Assembly: GCA_031002005.1 (NCBI GenBank)
Contig: JARYHS010013630.1
Span: forward strand, 28,487,112 to 28,551,111
Length of the DNA: 64,000 nt
Direction: 5' to 3'
DNA from: Vandiemenella viatica
Taxonomy: Eukaryota; Arthropoda; Insecta; Orthoptera; Morabidae
The position numbers were made by a program, and so were the translations under genes. The notes beneath the pieces were generated by a model. That model did no database searches. It saw nothing but the letters and a program-made list of their open reading frames with translations, and had not been told where the DNA came from. Of this stretch, positions 24,896 through 35,478 are shown in pieces (the stretch's first letter is position 1; every line of letters starts with the position of its first letter).

Positions 24896-25587
24896 CAGTT
24901 CATCCAATTTGTTGTTTAACCATCTGGTATTTTGAGGTAATAATTAATCCCTAAATATTTTTTCTTTGGTGTCTGAAGACTGATAATTGCTGAAACTAGC
25001 TTCTGTTTAGACTCTCTGTCTAACTTGATCCTAATCTAAAAAAAAGGGGCTGCCCTAACATCATTAGCTACAGGAATCCTTTCATGAATGGGAATGGCTC
25101 CAGTTGAAGATCTGGCTATTAAATCTGAAGAAACTCCTTTGACTGCTCTGGCGTGGCGACTGCAAGGACACAACACGCTATCCACATGGTCATCCACACC
25201 GGGGGAAGGCGTCACTCCCAGGGTAAGTAACTGCATGATACCCTAATCTACTAGCAATCATCCTCAACCGTAGTGCAGATTCTGTTGCGGTATTGCCAGT
25301 ATCTTAGCCAGCCAACCTTATATCCCACCTTAACTGCATAGGTTTTTTTTTGCCCAGTGCTAAAACGTTGACACTTTTTTTCCTCTTCTTTCAAAAGTTT
25401 CTGTCTATCTTACCCGATGGCTCCAATGTAAACTGGCGGACGCCTGGACGCATAGAATACATAACAAACCAGCTCCTGTGATCACCTATAGATTTACTAA
25501 CGTAATGTATGTGCAGAGGCGAGCAGTAGATAATAGGATGGCAGCCATGCTTGGAGGAGCGGGTTTTGGAGGCTCCAGTTTTATTTT

Positions 25588-25589
<2 letters not shown>
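24896..25589. other. Unassigned stretch
   Basis: Mixed composition, more GC-rich at 25050-25250. No domain recognised on either strand. Confidence 0.3.
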
Positions 25590-25644
<55 letters not shown>

Positions 25645-25768
25645 GTTGCGCAGTCAGTCGGTTCGCAGCACTGTAACGATTAACATCGATCTTAGGATGT
25701 CTCCTCAAAACCTTGTCATTAAAAACGGGGGTAAGTTTAAGTATTTGTTGATGTTCTCTCTCTCTTAA
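25590..25768 (-). repeat. Long oligo-T run with possible retrosequence
   Basis: A pure 52-T run at 25590-25641. Read on the minus strand it is a poly(A) tail following about 127 bp of unidentified sequence (25642-25768) that ends in ACTGACTGCGCAACGTT. This would fit a short retroposed RNA. No target duplication was seen, so this is tentative. Confidence 0.35.
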
Positions 25769-25945
25769 ACTATGAAACAGGTGTACTCCTCATATTTTCA
25801 TTCAGTAATGTCATATGGCATAATTTTTTGGGGAAACTCTTCACAAAGTAAAAAAGTTTTCATAGCACAGAAAAGAGCTATTAGGTTTCTGTGTAGGGTA
25901 AAACCAAGAACTTCTTGCAGACAACTCTTTAAGAAACTCAATATT

Positions 25946-27100
25946 GCAATGAACTCTTCACAGGTTTGCTGCCGGATAGCGTTTGTAAACGACGAGCTTT
26001 CGGCGACCAACTCCGTCGCCATCTTCGGGTCTGATGTTTGCGCTGCGGCGACCAGAGCTGCAGTGGCAAGCCTGGCCCCGCAGTGGCCTTATATAGGCTA
26101 GCTCCCCTCCTCTTCCTCCCCGCCGCCGCGCTCCGAGGTCCACGTCGCCACCGGCTCCATATTGCGCCCGCAACGCTGGGTGGCCTCTACCGACTTTCTG
26201 TTGAAAGGACGTTGTCTTAGCAAAGACCAGGCTGGCTTCCAGGCATCGCTAAGCCATATCCCCGAGTCTCTATTAAATAGGTCATTGTTCAGCCGTATTT
26301 CAATGGCTTCCCTAATGACCGAGTCCCAGTAGGAAGTACACTTCGCTAACACTTTTACTTGGCCAAAATCTATTTTGTGGCCGTTTTCGACTGCATGTTG
26401 TGCGACCGCAGATTTTTCTATCTGGAAGAGCCGGATGTTGCGCTCGTGTTCGGCCATGCGAGCCTCAATGGTGCGGATAGTCTGACCAATGTACGACTTG
26501 CCACACTGGCAAGGTATTTTGTAGATCCCCGGCGTTTTTAACCCCATATCATCCTTCACAGGTCGAAGCCAATCACGAATTTTGGCTGGAGGACGGAATA
26601 TGGACTTTATTCCGTGTCTGGCCAGTATCCTGCCTATCTTGCCGGAGGTGCTGCCCGAATAGGGGATGAAGGCCAACGCCTACTGGGACTCGGTCATTAG
26701 GGAAGCCATTGAAATACGGCTGAACAATGACCTATTTAATAGAGACTCGGGGATATGGCTTAGCGATGCCTGGAAGCCAGCCTGGTCTTTGCTAAGACAA
26801 CGTCCTTTCAACAGAAAGTCGGTAGAGGCCACCCAGCGTTGCGGGCGCAATATGGAGCCGGTGGCGACGTGGACCTCGGAGCGCGGCGGCGGGGAGGAAG
26901 AGGAGGGGAGCTAGCCTATATAAGGCCACTGCGGGGCCAGGCTTGCCACTGCAGCTCTGGTCGCCGCAGCGCAAACATCAGACCCGAAGATGGCGACGGA
27001 GTTGGTCGCCGAAAGCTCGTCGTTTACAAACGCTATCCGGCAGCAAACCTGTGAAGAGTTCATTGCATCGACACGCCGGGAAAGTCTTCGTTCACACATC
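25946..27100 (+). mobile_element. Penelope-like element, head-to-head inverted insertion (family 1)
   Basis: Flanked by the 12-bp direct repeat AAACTCAATATT (25934-25945 and 27101-27112). Two 3'-terminal copies are joined by their truncated 5' ends: a minus copy 25946-26678 and a plus copy 26679-27066. The 388-bp arms 25946-26333 and 26679-27066 look identical. Only the plus copy carries the extra 34-nt tail 27067-27100. The minus copy encodes a GIY-YIG endonuclease (26098-26676): TPGIYKIPCQCGKSYIGQT, RMAEHERN, EKSAVAQHAVENGHK and REAIEIRLNN. Each arm has a TATATAA box and a hammerhead-like motif. RT is absent, so this is a dead copy. Strand is given by the tailed copy. Confidence 0.85.
26984..27014 (+). 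ncRNA. Hammerhead-like motif in PLE family 1
   Basis: CCGAAGA, one extra T, GGCGAC, 7-nt loop, GTCGCC, GAAA. The stem is a perfect 6 bp. It lies about 65 nt downstream of TATATAA (26917-26923). A mirror copy is in the left arm. Confidence 0.5.
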
Positions 27101-27679
27101 AAACTCAATATTCTTACAATGTATTCTCAGTATATATATTCTCTCATGAGCTTTGTCATAGAAAATTTTAACCTGTTTACACCTAATTCACAGGTACACA
27201 GTTTCAATACAAGAAACAGAAATAACTTGCATAAAACACAAACATCTCTGTCATTAGTACAAAGAGGAGTTAATTATTCTGGGATACATCTGTTTAATAA
27301 ACTACCTAATCGTATAAAACAGCTTTCAGATAATAAAGATGTATTCAAACAAAAACTTAGAGATTATCTTATTGGCAACTCCTTCTACTCCATTCAAGAA
27401 TTTGAAGAAAATAATTAATTGTACTCATTATGACGTTAGCAAAACTCAGTTGCAAAAATGTATGTTTATTATTATTTCTTGTATTTGTAAAATATGTATA
27501 TATATATATATTTACTATGATATGACTCATATTATGTGTATATGTATCAACAATGACATGTTTCACATCCCAGAGGTACTTCCTCAGCAGGGATCCATGG
27601 AACAAGATTTATAAATAAATAATAAATAAAATAAAATATCAAACTATATATTGTAATCGTTCCTTTTTTTTTGTGGCAG

Positions 27680-27944
27680 GTCTTGAGTAGTATAATATGT
27701 GCGCTCCAAGTGATAATGGTAAGAAAGTCTATTTTAGTAATTGTTAAAGTTTAGTGTTTGTAGTTTTTTTAATATAATATTATCTTCCACAGGTCGTGAT
27801 TATGCGGTAGAACTCTGTCGTATTTTATTAGGATTCTTGTCATCGTATTTTAATGTATGCAAGCGAAGCATGTCTCGTGATTCACCGACTCCGAAACTGG
27901 CAAACATAACCAGCGATGAGTATTATGTTTTTGTTATTAGATAA
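27680..27944 (+). CDS. Candidate small two-exon gene (57 aa)
   Basis: A T-rich tract ends in a good acceptor (GTGGCAG) at 27679. The exon that follows has an in-frame TAG and then ATG at 27697. It ends at 27718 in front of GTAAGA, and a 74-bp intron ends TTCCACAG at 27792. Joined coding (27697-27718 and 27793-27944) gives MCAPSDNGRDYAVELCRILL and continues to DEYYVFVIR, then stop. Residues 14-25 are hydrophobic but too short for a clear membrane segment. No family recognised. Three matching splice signals and an intron that keeps frame argue for a gene; the short length and TE-rich setting argue against. It could also be chance or a non-coding transcript. Confidence 0.3.
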
Positions 27945-28079
27945 AATATTTTTTTTATATTACTATAATACTTTCTGTTTCATATTCAACGCAGTGAACT
28001 GTCTAAAACATCTCCAAGGCTAACAGAATCAGCATAAAAATGTGTGTTTCGGTCACTACTGACAGCCTCAAAATCTCAT

Positions 28080-29700
28080 ACATATGCCGTCTCAGCTAGT
28101 GAACTTGAAAAATGAGATTTTAGTAGGCATGGCCTGCTCTTCGGTATGTAAGGAAATGTTAGATTGGTTCAAAAACAGCAGAAAAATTAATGAAGGACAC
28201 CATCACCCATGACTAAATCCCCAATATTACTGGTATGTTAGGTTTAAAACTAAAATTGATAAAAGGATGAAAAGTAGGTTAGTATAGGGAAGGATATCAG
28301 AGATAAATAGATGATATATAAATGAGAGCTCAGGCTTCTATTGGTAAATAGCAAGAGCATAACGAATAAAGTTTTAGACTTTGATAGTTTATTGGATGAA
28401 TACCAACCAGTCAACCACAGATAGCGATTGAGTTCTTAAAGGAGGGAGTTCTTGGCAGTGAGGTATTTCTTGAGGGTCACAGAGTATAATGTAGAGATAA
28501 AGAAGGAACTGATGAAGCAGTATTTGTATTGTTTAGTGATGTCTATTAAAGTTCATGGACCATGTGTATGATTTGATAGGAGTAGAGTTATGGGAGAATA
28601 GAAGGGAAAAAATAAGAGTCACTACCAAAGTGGATGGATGTATAAACAAAATGAAATCATGGGGGAGAAGATAATTTTATATTTGCAGTTCAGAGGGTGG
28701 AATAAAGTTGCCAGAACAGGAGGGGATATAAATATACCAGGGCAGAGATTGGCAAACACCTTAGAATACATAAGTAATGGAATAAAATGCAACGGGGAAA
28801 TAATATGCTGGAGGTTTTCTAAAGTAAAGTCTGTTGAAATTAATGGTCGTCTGACATGATGGAGCTAATAAGTGGTCATGATGTAATTGCTATGAACGTA
28901 AGGTGGTTCAGGAAATCAGTAACCAAGTACGAGGAAGGTTACAGGTATAATTATAACAAGGGTTTCGGCACTGAGGAGGTATTTTCGGGAGAGGTCCATT
29001 GTGTAGAAGGAGGACACTAGTACAATGGAAAGTAAGTGGGAACAATTAAAATAAATAAAACAAGGTATAAAATGTTTGGTCTAAAACAAAAACTAAACAG
29101 GAGCACGAGGATGAATAGGTTGGTGAGAAAGAAATATAATAGATTAAAGAAGTGGCAGAACAATAGAGAATGTATGAAATAAGTAAACATGGCATTAGTA
29201 ACAGCTAAGAAAAAATTAATGAAAAATACAATAACCGGGTATGGAACACTGAACGATGCAAGTCGAATGTTTTAAAGCTATGTTAGAAAAATTGAAGAAA
29301 GAAATTTAGACAATTATAGATAAGGATGAAAAGAAGTTGCATAAAATTTGAAAATAACTAGCAACAGAGGAACTAGTTTGGCGAGCGTATCATGATTGTC
29401 ACACAGGAATAAATGGAGAATTAACTGAGTAGTATCATTCCAATTAATGAAGATGAGCATGCTGGGAAGTTAGAAACAGAGTATTAAAGTGTTATGGGAG
29501 ACCTATTTATTATTATTATTAAGGAAAAAACTTAAAGCTCCATGGATAGATAATATTACCAAAGCTTTGTTAAAGGCAGTTGGAAAGAAATTGTACCGGA
29601 CCTGGAAATATTAGTTTAAGTCTGGAGTGTTTCTGTATTCCAGAGACTGGAATTTTTCCATAATAGTAATAGTTCAAAAGGGTGACCTATTACTTTGACT
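28080..29700 (+). mobile_element. CR1/L2-like LINE, heavily decayed copy
   Basis: Starts in the end of ORF1 (DFSRHGL, matching the SRHGIHLN block of the copy at 42478-43960). It runs through endonuclease remnants (RLLLVNSKSITNKVLDFDSL in broken frames, GGDINIPGQRLANTLEYISN at about 28710) and the linker (YNRLKKWQNNRECMK-like, ASRMF-like) to the RT start (VPDLEILV-like, about 29600). Every frame is interrupted. Identification rests on block order relative to other copies. Confidence 0.65.
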
Positions 29701-30058
29701 CCAGTGGCGGGCAGATTGATGTGGCGTATAAATGTCCCTGGTTATCCGTTCAGTTGGCTCAATATTCAAAATTCTTTAATTTGGCTGTTAGTATTTTTAG
29801 TTCAGTTGATTGTCTCTGCAGTTAATACTATACTATACTTTCCGCTATGACCGTGTTGCTACCAGTAAATATAAGTATCGGCGTAGTATAAAACATGAAA
29901 CAAAGAACTGTGAACGTTTTCGCGGCGGCAGCACTGTAGAAAACACTCTCGGGATTCTAGCCGCGTCAAATAAAAGTCGACTGGCGACGTTTCGAGAGCC
30001 GGCACTGCTCCCATTGTCAAGCCCTGCTTAACTAACTAAAACTGCCTAGCGGTAGTCT

Positions 30059-32029
30059 CTATATAGGGCTACCGGGCGGGAGAGGAGGGGAACTCGCGCG
30101 GAGGGCGGGTCTGCTTGGTGACGTCATGTTCCGGTTGTTGTTATGCCCAAATATGGTCCGCTCCCGTGTGTTTCGTAATTGTTTAATAACTGGCCTCCAT
30201 GTTTGACTTATGTTAAGTCCTTGATCCCGATTTATCACATTGTTATTAACTCTGATTTCAATTGCCTCTTTCACGACACTATCCCAAAAATTATTAGCAT
30301 GGCAGAGGCGTGTCGTCTTGTCAAAGCACGGCTCATGACAGTTTTCAAGGGCGTGCTCTACTATAGCCGATTTTTCTTTCTGCCCCAACTTAAAGTATCT
30401 TATATGCTCTTTGCGCCTTTCATCGATCGTTCTCAAAGTCTGTCCTATATAGGAAGAGCCACACTCACAAGGAATTTTATACACTCCAGGGGCCCGGAGA
30501 TTTATACAATCTTTCGGGGTTCGTAACAACTGACGGATCTTAGGCGGGGGCCGAAAGATGGAGCGGATGCCTTGCTTGTTGAGCAGCCTGGCTATTTTCG
30601 ATGTCACCGCTCCGCAGAAGGGCAAAAAGGCACGTGGGGTTTCTCGTTCCCTGTCATCCGTTTTGTTTTTGTTTCTTCTTCCGATAATCGCATGTCGAAT
30701 TTCTTTGGAACTATAACCATTGGCCCTAAACACGCGTTCTAAGTGTCGCAGCTCTTCTTGTAGATGCTGATTGTCGGATACCGCCTTTGCCCTGTGGACC
30801 AACGTATTCAGTACGCCGCGCTTCTGAGATGGGTGATGAAAACTAAGGGCGTTTAGATAACGATCAGTGTGTGTGGGTTTTCTATACACACTGTGCCCCA
30901 ACCTTCCGTTCGGCTTTCGACGTACCAATACATCCAGAAAAGGAAGTGCGCCTTCTTTTTCAATTTCCATCGTGAACTTGATGTTGGGGTGAACGCCGTT
31001 GAGATAGTTCACAAATTCATATAGGGCTGGTGTCCCATGAGGCCACACGAGGAATGTGTCGTCAACAAATCTATAAAAACACTTGGGCTTTAAAGGGGCC
31101 GCGTCAAGAGCTACATGCTCAAAATGTTCCATGTAAAAATCGGCAATCGCTGGGGATAACGGGGACCCCATGGCCACGCCGTCCGTTTGTTCGTAATATT
31201 TTTCTTGGTACACGAAATACGTCGACGTGAGCGTGTGTCTGAATAATTCCACGAGTTTTTGGTCAAAATGTTCACTAAGTAGTTCGATTGTTTCCCTTAA
31301 CGGCACCCGCGTAAATAGCGATGTGACATCCAAACTGACCATGATATCGTCACGCTCAAGTCTCATTGTTTTAACCACTTCCACAAACGCAGCAGAGTTC
31401 TTAACGTGGTGTGCACATTTACCCACAAACGGACTTAACTGACGTGTGAGGTATTTGGCCAACCTGTACGTCGGCGAATCTATGGCACTAACTATCGGCC
31501 GCATCGGAGCATTCTCTTTGTGTATTTTTGGTAGGCCATACAATCTTGGTGGTCTTGGGGCTCGGACTGTCAAATTCTTCACTGTTTCTTCCGCCAATCC
31601 AGCTTCTTTTATTAAGATATTGGTTTTTCTGATTGTCCGTGCCGTGGGGTCGCGCGGAAGCACACGATATGCCTCATCATCTAAAACTTCACACATCTTC
31701 TGGTGGTAGTCAGTGTTTGTCAGAATTACGGTCGAATTTCCCTTGTCTGCTGGTAAAACCACGATTTCGGTGTCTTCCCGTAAAACACGTAAGCCGGCTC
31801 GTTCAGCTGCGGTCATATTGGGCTTAGGTGGTCTGGCCCTCGTCAGGATGCGCGTTGTCTCCCGGCGTACCTCTTCCGCTGCGTCCGTTGGAATATTACG
31901 CACAGCTTGTTCCACTCCGCTGATGATGTTCATGATAGGCAAGGAACGTGGAGCCGGTGCGAAGTTCAATCCTTTCTTCAGGGCTGAGATAGCACCTTCG
32001 TCAATTTCTTTCCCCGATAGGTTAATCAC
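30059..32029 (-). CDS. Penelope-like RT with GIY-YIG endonuclease, 5'-truncated
   Basis: A 656-codon frame without stops. Its first codon is GTG, the first ATG is codon 33, and upstream sequence in frame comes from the inverted copy, so the natural start has been lost. Order by codon: N-terminal region KGLNFAPAP (19-27); RT fingers LYGLPKIHKENAPMRPIVSA (163-182); motif A SLDVTSLFT with Asp 234; motif B GVAMGSPLSPA (284-294); catalytic FVDD 321-324; PLE-typical LPFLDVLVRRKPNG and YRKPTHTDRYLNALSFHHP; GIY-YIG nuclease GVYKIPCECGSSYIGQTLRT (515-534), Arg-rich helix and KEAIEI with Glu 588. These proteins make a first-strand cut and copy the element RNA into the nick. All catalytic residues are present, but the N-terminus is missing and the copy is therefore probably not autonomous. 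Confidence 0.9.
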   Translation of the reverse strand: MINLSGKEIDEGAISALKKGLNFAPAPRSLPIMNIISGVEQAVRNIPTDAAEEVRRETTRILTRARPPKPNMTAAERAGLRVLREDTEIVVLPADKGNSTVILTNTDYHQKMCEVLDDEAYRVLPRDPTARTIRKTNILIKEAGLAEETVKNLTVRAPRPPRLYGLPKIHKENAPMRPIVSAIDSPTYRLAKYLTRQLSPFVGKCAHHVKNSAAFVEVVKTMRLERDDIMVSLDVTSLFTRVPLRETIELLSEHFDQKLVELFRHTLTSTYFVYQEKYYEQTDGVAMGSPLSPAIADFYMEHFEHVALDAAPLKPKCFYRFVDDTFLVWPHGTPALYEFVNYLNGVHPNIKFTMEIEKEGALPFLDVLVRRKPNGRLGHSVYRKPTHTDRYLNALSFHHPSQKRGVLNTLVHRAKAVSDNQHLQEELRHLERVFRANGYSSKEIRHAIIGRRNKNKTDDRERETPRAFLPFCGAVTSKIARLLNKQGIRSIFRPPPKIRQLLRTPKDCINLRAPGVYKIPCECGSSYIGQTLRTIDERRKEHIRYFKLGQKEKSAIVEHALENCHEPCFDKTTRLCHANNFWDSVVKEAIEIRVNNNVINRDQGLNISQTWRPVIKQLRNTRERTIFGHNNNRNMTSPSRPALRASSPPLPPGSPI

Positions 32030-32392
32030 GGTTCGTCTGTCTTCGGCTATAGTAGAGCACGCCCTTGAAAACTGTCATGAGCCGTGCTTTGACAAGACGA
32101 CACGCCTCTGCCATGCTAATAATTTTTGGGATAGTGTCGTGAAAGAGGCAATTGAAATCAGAGTTAATAACAATGTGATAAATCGGGATCAAGGACTTAA
32201 CATAAGTCAAACATGGAGGCCAGTTATTAAACAATTACGAAACACACGGGAGCGGACCATATTTGGGCATAACAACAACCGGAACATGACGTCACCAAGC
32301 AGACCCGCCCTCCGCGCGAGTTCCCCTCCTCTCCCGCCCGGTAGCCCTATATAGAGACTACCGCTAGGCAGTTTTAGTTAGTTAAGCAGGGC

Positions 32393-32427
32393 TTGACAAT
32401 GGGAGCAGTGCCGGCTCTCGAAACGTC
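32393..32427 (+). ncRNA. Hammerhead-like motif in PLE family 2
   Basis: TTGACAA, one extra T, GGGAGC, 7-nt loop, GCTCTC, GAAA, then CGTC, the position where a hammerhead would cleave. Relative to CUGANGA the core C3 and G8 are U and A, which would keep a pair. A GGC before and GCC after can pair as a short stem I. A mirror copy is in the left arm. Confidence 0.45.
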
Positions 32428-32499
32428 GCCAGTCGACTTTTATTTGACGCGGCTAGAATCCCGAGAGTGTTTTCTACATGAAACAAAGAAATCAAATTT

Positions 32500-33668
32500 A
32501 ATTTTAATTTAATTTTTAATTGCAATGGAGCACAGGCTCCGGTGGCAATTTCCCTACACACCCATCTTTCCCCTATCCTGCACCTACCTACATTTTCCCT
32601 CTACAAATTTTATCTTTAAATTCTTTCAAAGTTTTCGGTAAATTATTCATCATTTCTCTTGGTAACTCATTCCAATCCCTGACACCCTTACCTAAAAAAG
32701 AGAATCTTCACACACCCTTGTGCCTGAAATCGAGTGCCAGCTTGTGGTCATGGTCATCTTTTCCCTTCCATGCACTACTTTTCATACCTATTGCAATATC
32801 TTTCCATGCCTCATCGCCAGTATATGCCCTGTACACTCCCATGACCCTCCTCATCCTCCTCCTGTCATGAAATGAATCCCATTCCAGCTCTTTTGTCATA
32901 TCCGTCACTGATTGGATTCTGCGATAATTCCAAGAAACAAATCTAGCAGTCCTTTTTTGCACCCTCTCCAACTCCTGTATTTGATACATAAAATGAGGGT
33001 CCCATACTACACTACCATATTCGAGCAATGGTCTGACCAAAGTTTTGTAACCCAATTCCTTGACTTCTCTCGTACATCCCCTCATCACTCTCTCCAACAA
33101 GTGCAGAACTTTGAAACCTTTTCCTACCACCTGTCCTATGTGTCCTGCCCAGTTAAGTTTGTTATCAAAAGTAATTCCAAGATATTTACATTTCAAGTCT
33201 TCAGCAAGCAATTCTTTCCCCACCTTATATTCATAATTAACCTTTTGTTTTTTATTTGTGTATCTAATAAACTGACTCTTCTTTGCATTTATCTTCATTC
33301 CATGTTTACCAACCCAATTAGATATCCTGTCCAGATCACCCTGCAACTGTTTACAATCCTCTATCGTTTTCATTCTTTTATACAGCATTATGTCATCTGC
33401 AAACAATCTAATTTCAGATAGTAAACAATCAACACAATTTATTCATTAGAATAATGAATAGCAATGGTCCCAATACGCTACCCTGTGGCACACCCATTTT
33501 TACTTCCGCTTCTTTTGATACTACATTTCCTACCTTAACTTTCTGTTTTCTACCTTTTAAAAATTCTTCTACCCAGCAAATGACTTTCTTATCTGCTCCA
33601 ATGGTTTTTACCTTATTTACTGCCATTTTATGGCTTACTCTGTCAAACGCCTTAGACAGATCTATATC
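32500..33668 (-). mobile_element. CR1/L2-like LINE, 5'-truncated copy
   Basis: The 3' end near 32500 has an AATTTA-rich tail and the signature GCCACCGGAGCCTGTGCTCC (minus strand). A 232-codon frame (32708-33406) holds FADDIMLYKRMKTIEDCKQL, HGMKINAKKSQFIRYTNKKQ, DLKCKYLGITFDNKLNWAGH and SVVWDPHFMYQIQELERVQK. RT motifs FDRVSHKM and MGVPQGSVLGPLLFIILMN follow at 33429-33668. Nearly identical to the copy at 59462, so the two are recent relatives. It lies 10 bp from the PLE at 29908-32475. Confidence 0.87.
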
Positions 33669-34029
33669 TCCGAAGTTGCCACATTCTTTTCTTAGACCTT
33701 TAAACGTCCACCAATCAATTAAGTAGGATTTATTTAATTTTAGCACAACAAAGAATTAAAAGGTACTATTTGATATAAATTTTCACATAGTTTCAATTAC
33801 TTTTTTTCAATAATGAGTTCTTTCTTTTCTTTTAACAGAAAACTAACTCCGATACCAACGATACACTTTTGCTATTTCATACTTCCAACACATCCAACTT
33901 CTAAGAATACAGGTTTCCTTTTCCACGATGATCCACAAACACAAGTTAAACTTAGCTTAGTCAACAACCCAAAGGTTGGTTGGATCCTCCCGAAGGAGAC
34001 ATACTAAGCCATTGTGTCAGAGGTAGGAC
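33669..34029. other. Unassigned AT-rich stretch
   Basis: No gene or repeat recognised. Confidence 0.3.
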
Positions 34030-34190
34030 GACCAGTTCCTTTCCTCTGGGACCAACAGTTTAATGTGGAATCCGAACCACGGAGCGTCCTGGCATAGTTC
34101 ATATGATCAAACACAACTCTTAAAATTCCTGCTCCGGAGCAGCGAATGTTTGGTAAGCAAGCGCCTTAACCACTAAGCTACCAGGTATAT
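34030..34190 (-). repeat. tRNA-like (SINE head) sequence
   Basis: On the minus strand ACCTGGTAGCTTAGTGGTTA resembles a Pol III A box followed by AAGGCGCTTGC. A similar head is present at 50270-50370 (CAGCTCAGTGGTTAAAGCGC). A B box is less clear here. Probably a SINE or SINE-like head rather than a functional tRNA. Confidence 0.45.
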
Positions 34191-35462
34191 TCACTCAAAG
34201 CTACTCAGTCTTTTCTTAACAAAGAATAGTTTTCTTTTCCCCTTCTGCTGGTTTATTTCTCCAAACAAAATCAAGACAGACAAAAAAATTGTGTGTTCCA
34301 CTAATGTTGATTTCCACAGTATTTCTAAATTTTCGCTATTACCACAAATGTTTCTTTCTTTATTCTTATTTTTCAATTGCTGCTTCAGTTTTCGTATTAA
34401 TTCAGAGACATTAATTTATTATTTATCTCACTTTCTTTAGATATTAATTTTTTTTTTTGTTAATTCTCAATACTAAAGTTCAGTTATTCCGTCCTTTCTT
34501 TTCTTTCCAAAGATGTTTTCACTCTAGGGGAATACCTGGTGGTATCGAAGGCTCACTATGCTACAGATGGAGGGTTGAATATTTAGCTTGTAATGTGACG
34601 ATTCTCCGCCACACTCCAAGTTCAAATGTTACTAATATTAGAATAAATTTGATAAAGCTCAGGTGTCAATTGTATGTTTGGTTTATTCAAGTGCTGTATT
34701 AAAAAGGATTTTTTCATTCAATTTGCAAAAGAACTATGAATTAAAATGAGTGGATATGATGCACTGTGGAAGTAAGAATTGTGCGAACGTTGTTATTTCG
34801 AGCCATACTTTGTGGGAGACAACGGTCTGTTATTTCAACGGCGTCAGACAAAAGGCTGGATTTTCCAAAGTGCTTTCCTTAGAGAAGGTAGGCTGTTCGG
34901 CGCCGCGCAGGTAGCCGTTGGACCCTAACGGCAAAATCGCTCTCCCACACCTTGTCACCCACGAGACCCACACGCGGGAAGAGTCAAGCAAACCAATCGT
35001 CACGTAGACCATGTGACTTCAGATTTGAATCCCGCGGACCAATCCCCGCGGGTCTTACATCTAAACACTGGAAATTTGGTGTACCCATATTCCCCGAGAT
35101 GGAGGAAAGCGTGGCGAGAGTCTTCCTACGAGTTTCCTGACCGGGAGAGATCATTCTGTCCTGGACTCTCGTTCTGCACTCTGTTCTCAACACTGGTTCT
35201 GGAGGCTGTCCTGGACTCTGGCTCTGGACGCGGTCCTGGACTCTGTTTTTGACTTCAGCCGATGCTGACTGATACTATCTGGCTGGCAAGCGCGTTCGGT
35301 TCCCGAATGCGGGAGGGTTTCTCGAATATTGCGAGCCATCTCCGGACCACGCCGCTGTCCTCGCACATCTTCAATGGTAATGTGCGTTAACCGCCGAAGC
35401 CACAGGTCGCGCACTTTATGAAAACTTGTTAGTGACGCATAAGTGATCTTGAGATCGGATAT
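34191..35462. other. Unassigned region, GC-rich on the right, with degenerate minisatellite
   Basis: AT-rich to about 34800, then GC-rich. At about 35155-35250 imperfect repeats of a CTGGACTCTGGTTCTG-like unit occur. A TTTGAATCCCGCGG string near 35022 resembles a tRNA B box. No coding domain recognised. Confidence 0.35.
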
Positions 35463-35478
35463 CAGTGCTCGAACTTAT

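Larger units (their letters stand above)
25772..27646 (+). mobile_element. Jockey-clade LINE 3' end, split by a PLE
   Basis: 5'-truncated LINE encoding the end of ORF2. Part 1 (25772-25945) has YFHSVMSYGIIFWGNSS, QKRAIRFLCRVKPRTSCRQL and FKKLNI. Part 2 (27113-27418) has LTMYSQYIYSLMSF, HSFNTRNRNNLHKTQTSLSL, GVNYSGIHLFNKLP and KLRDYLIGNSFYSIQEF, then a stop. The 3' UTR carries TGACATGTTTCACATCCCAG and CAGGGATCCATGGAAC and ends in an AAATA-rich tail. Removing the PLE and one copy of its target duplication (1167 bp, divisible by 3) restores phase across the gap, so this LINE tail was coding when the PLE inserted or soon before. Confidence 0.85.
29908..32475 (-). mobile_element. Penelope-like element, best preserved, head-to-head (family 2)
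   Basis: Flanked by the exact 15-bp repeat ACATGAAACAAAGAA (29893-29907 and 32476-32490). The main copy reads on the minus strand from about 32042 to its 3' end, with an extra 28-nt tail (29908-29935). Joined to its truncated 5' end is an inverted plus-strand copy of the last 433 bp or so (32043-32475), without tail. The left arm is 29936-30370. Arms share a TATATAG box and a hammerhead-like motif. The coding frame inside is open. This two-copy arrangement resembles the pseudo-LTR structures known for Penelope elements. Confidence 0.9.

Noticed and set aside
26038..26974. Duplicate small frames reading the same peptide on both strands
   Set aside because: They are the identical inverted arms of the PLE read twice, not genes.
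30179..30526. Plus-strand frames opposite the PLE coding sequence
   Set aside because: Antisense of a well-supported RT/GIY-YIG frame.
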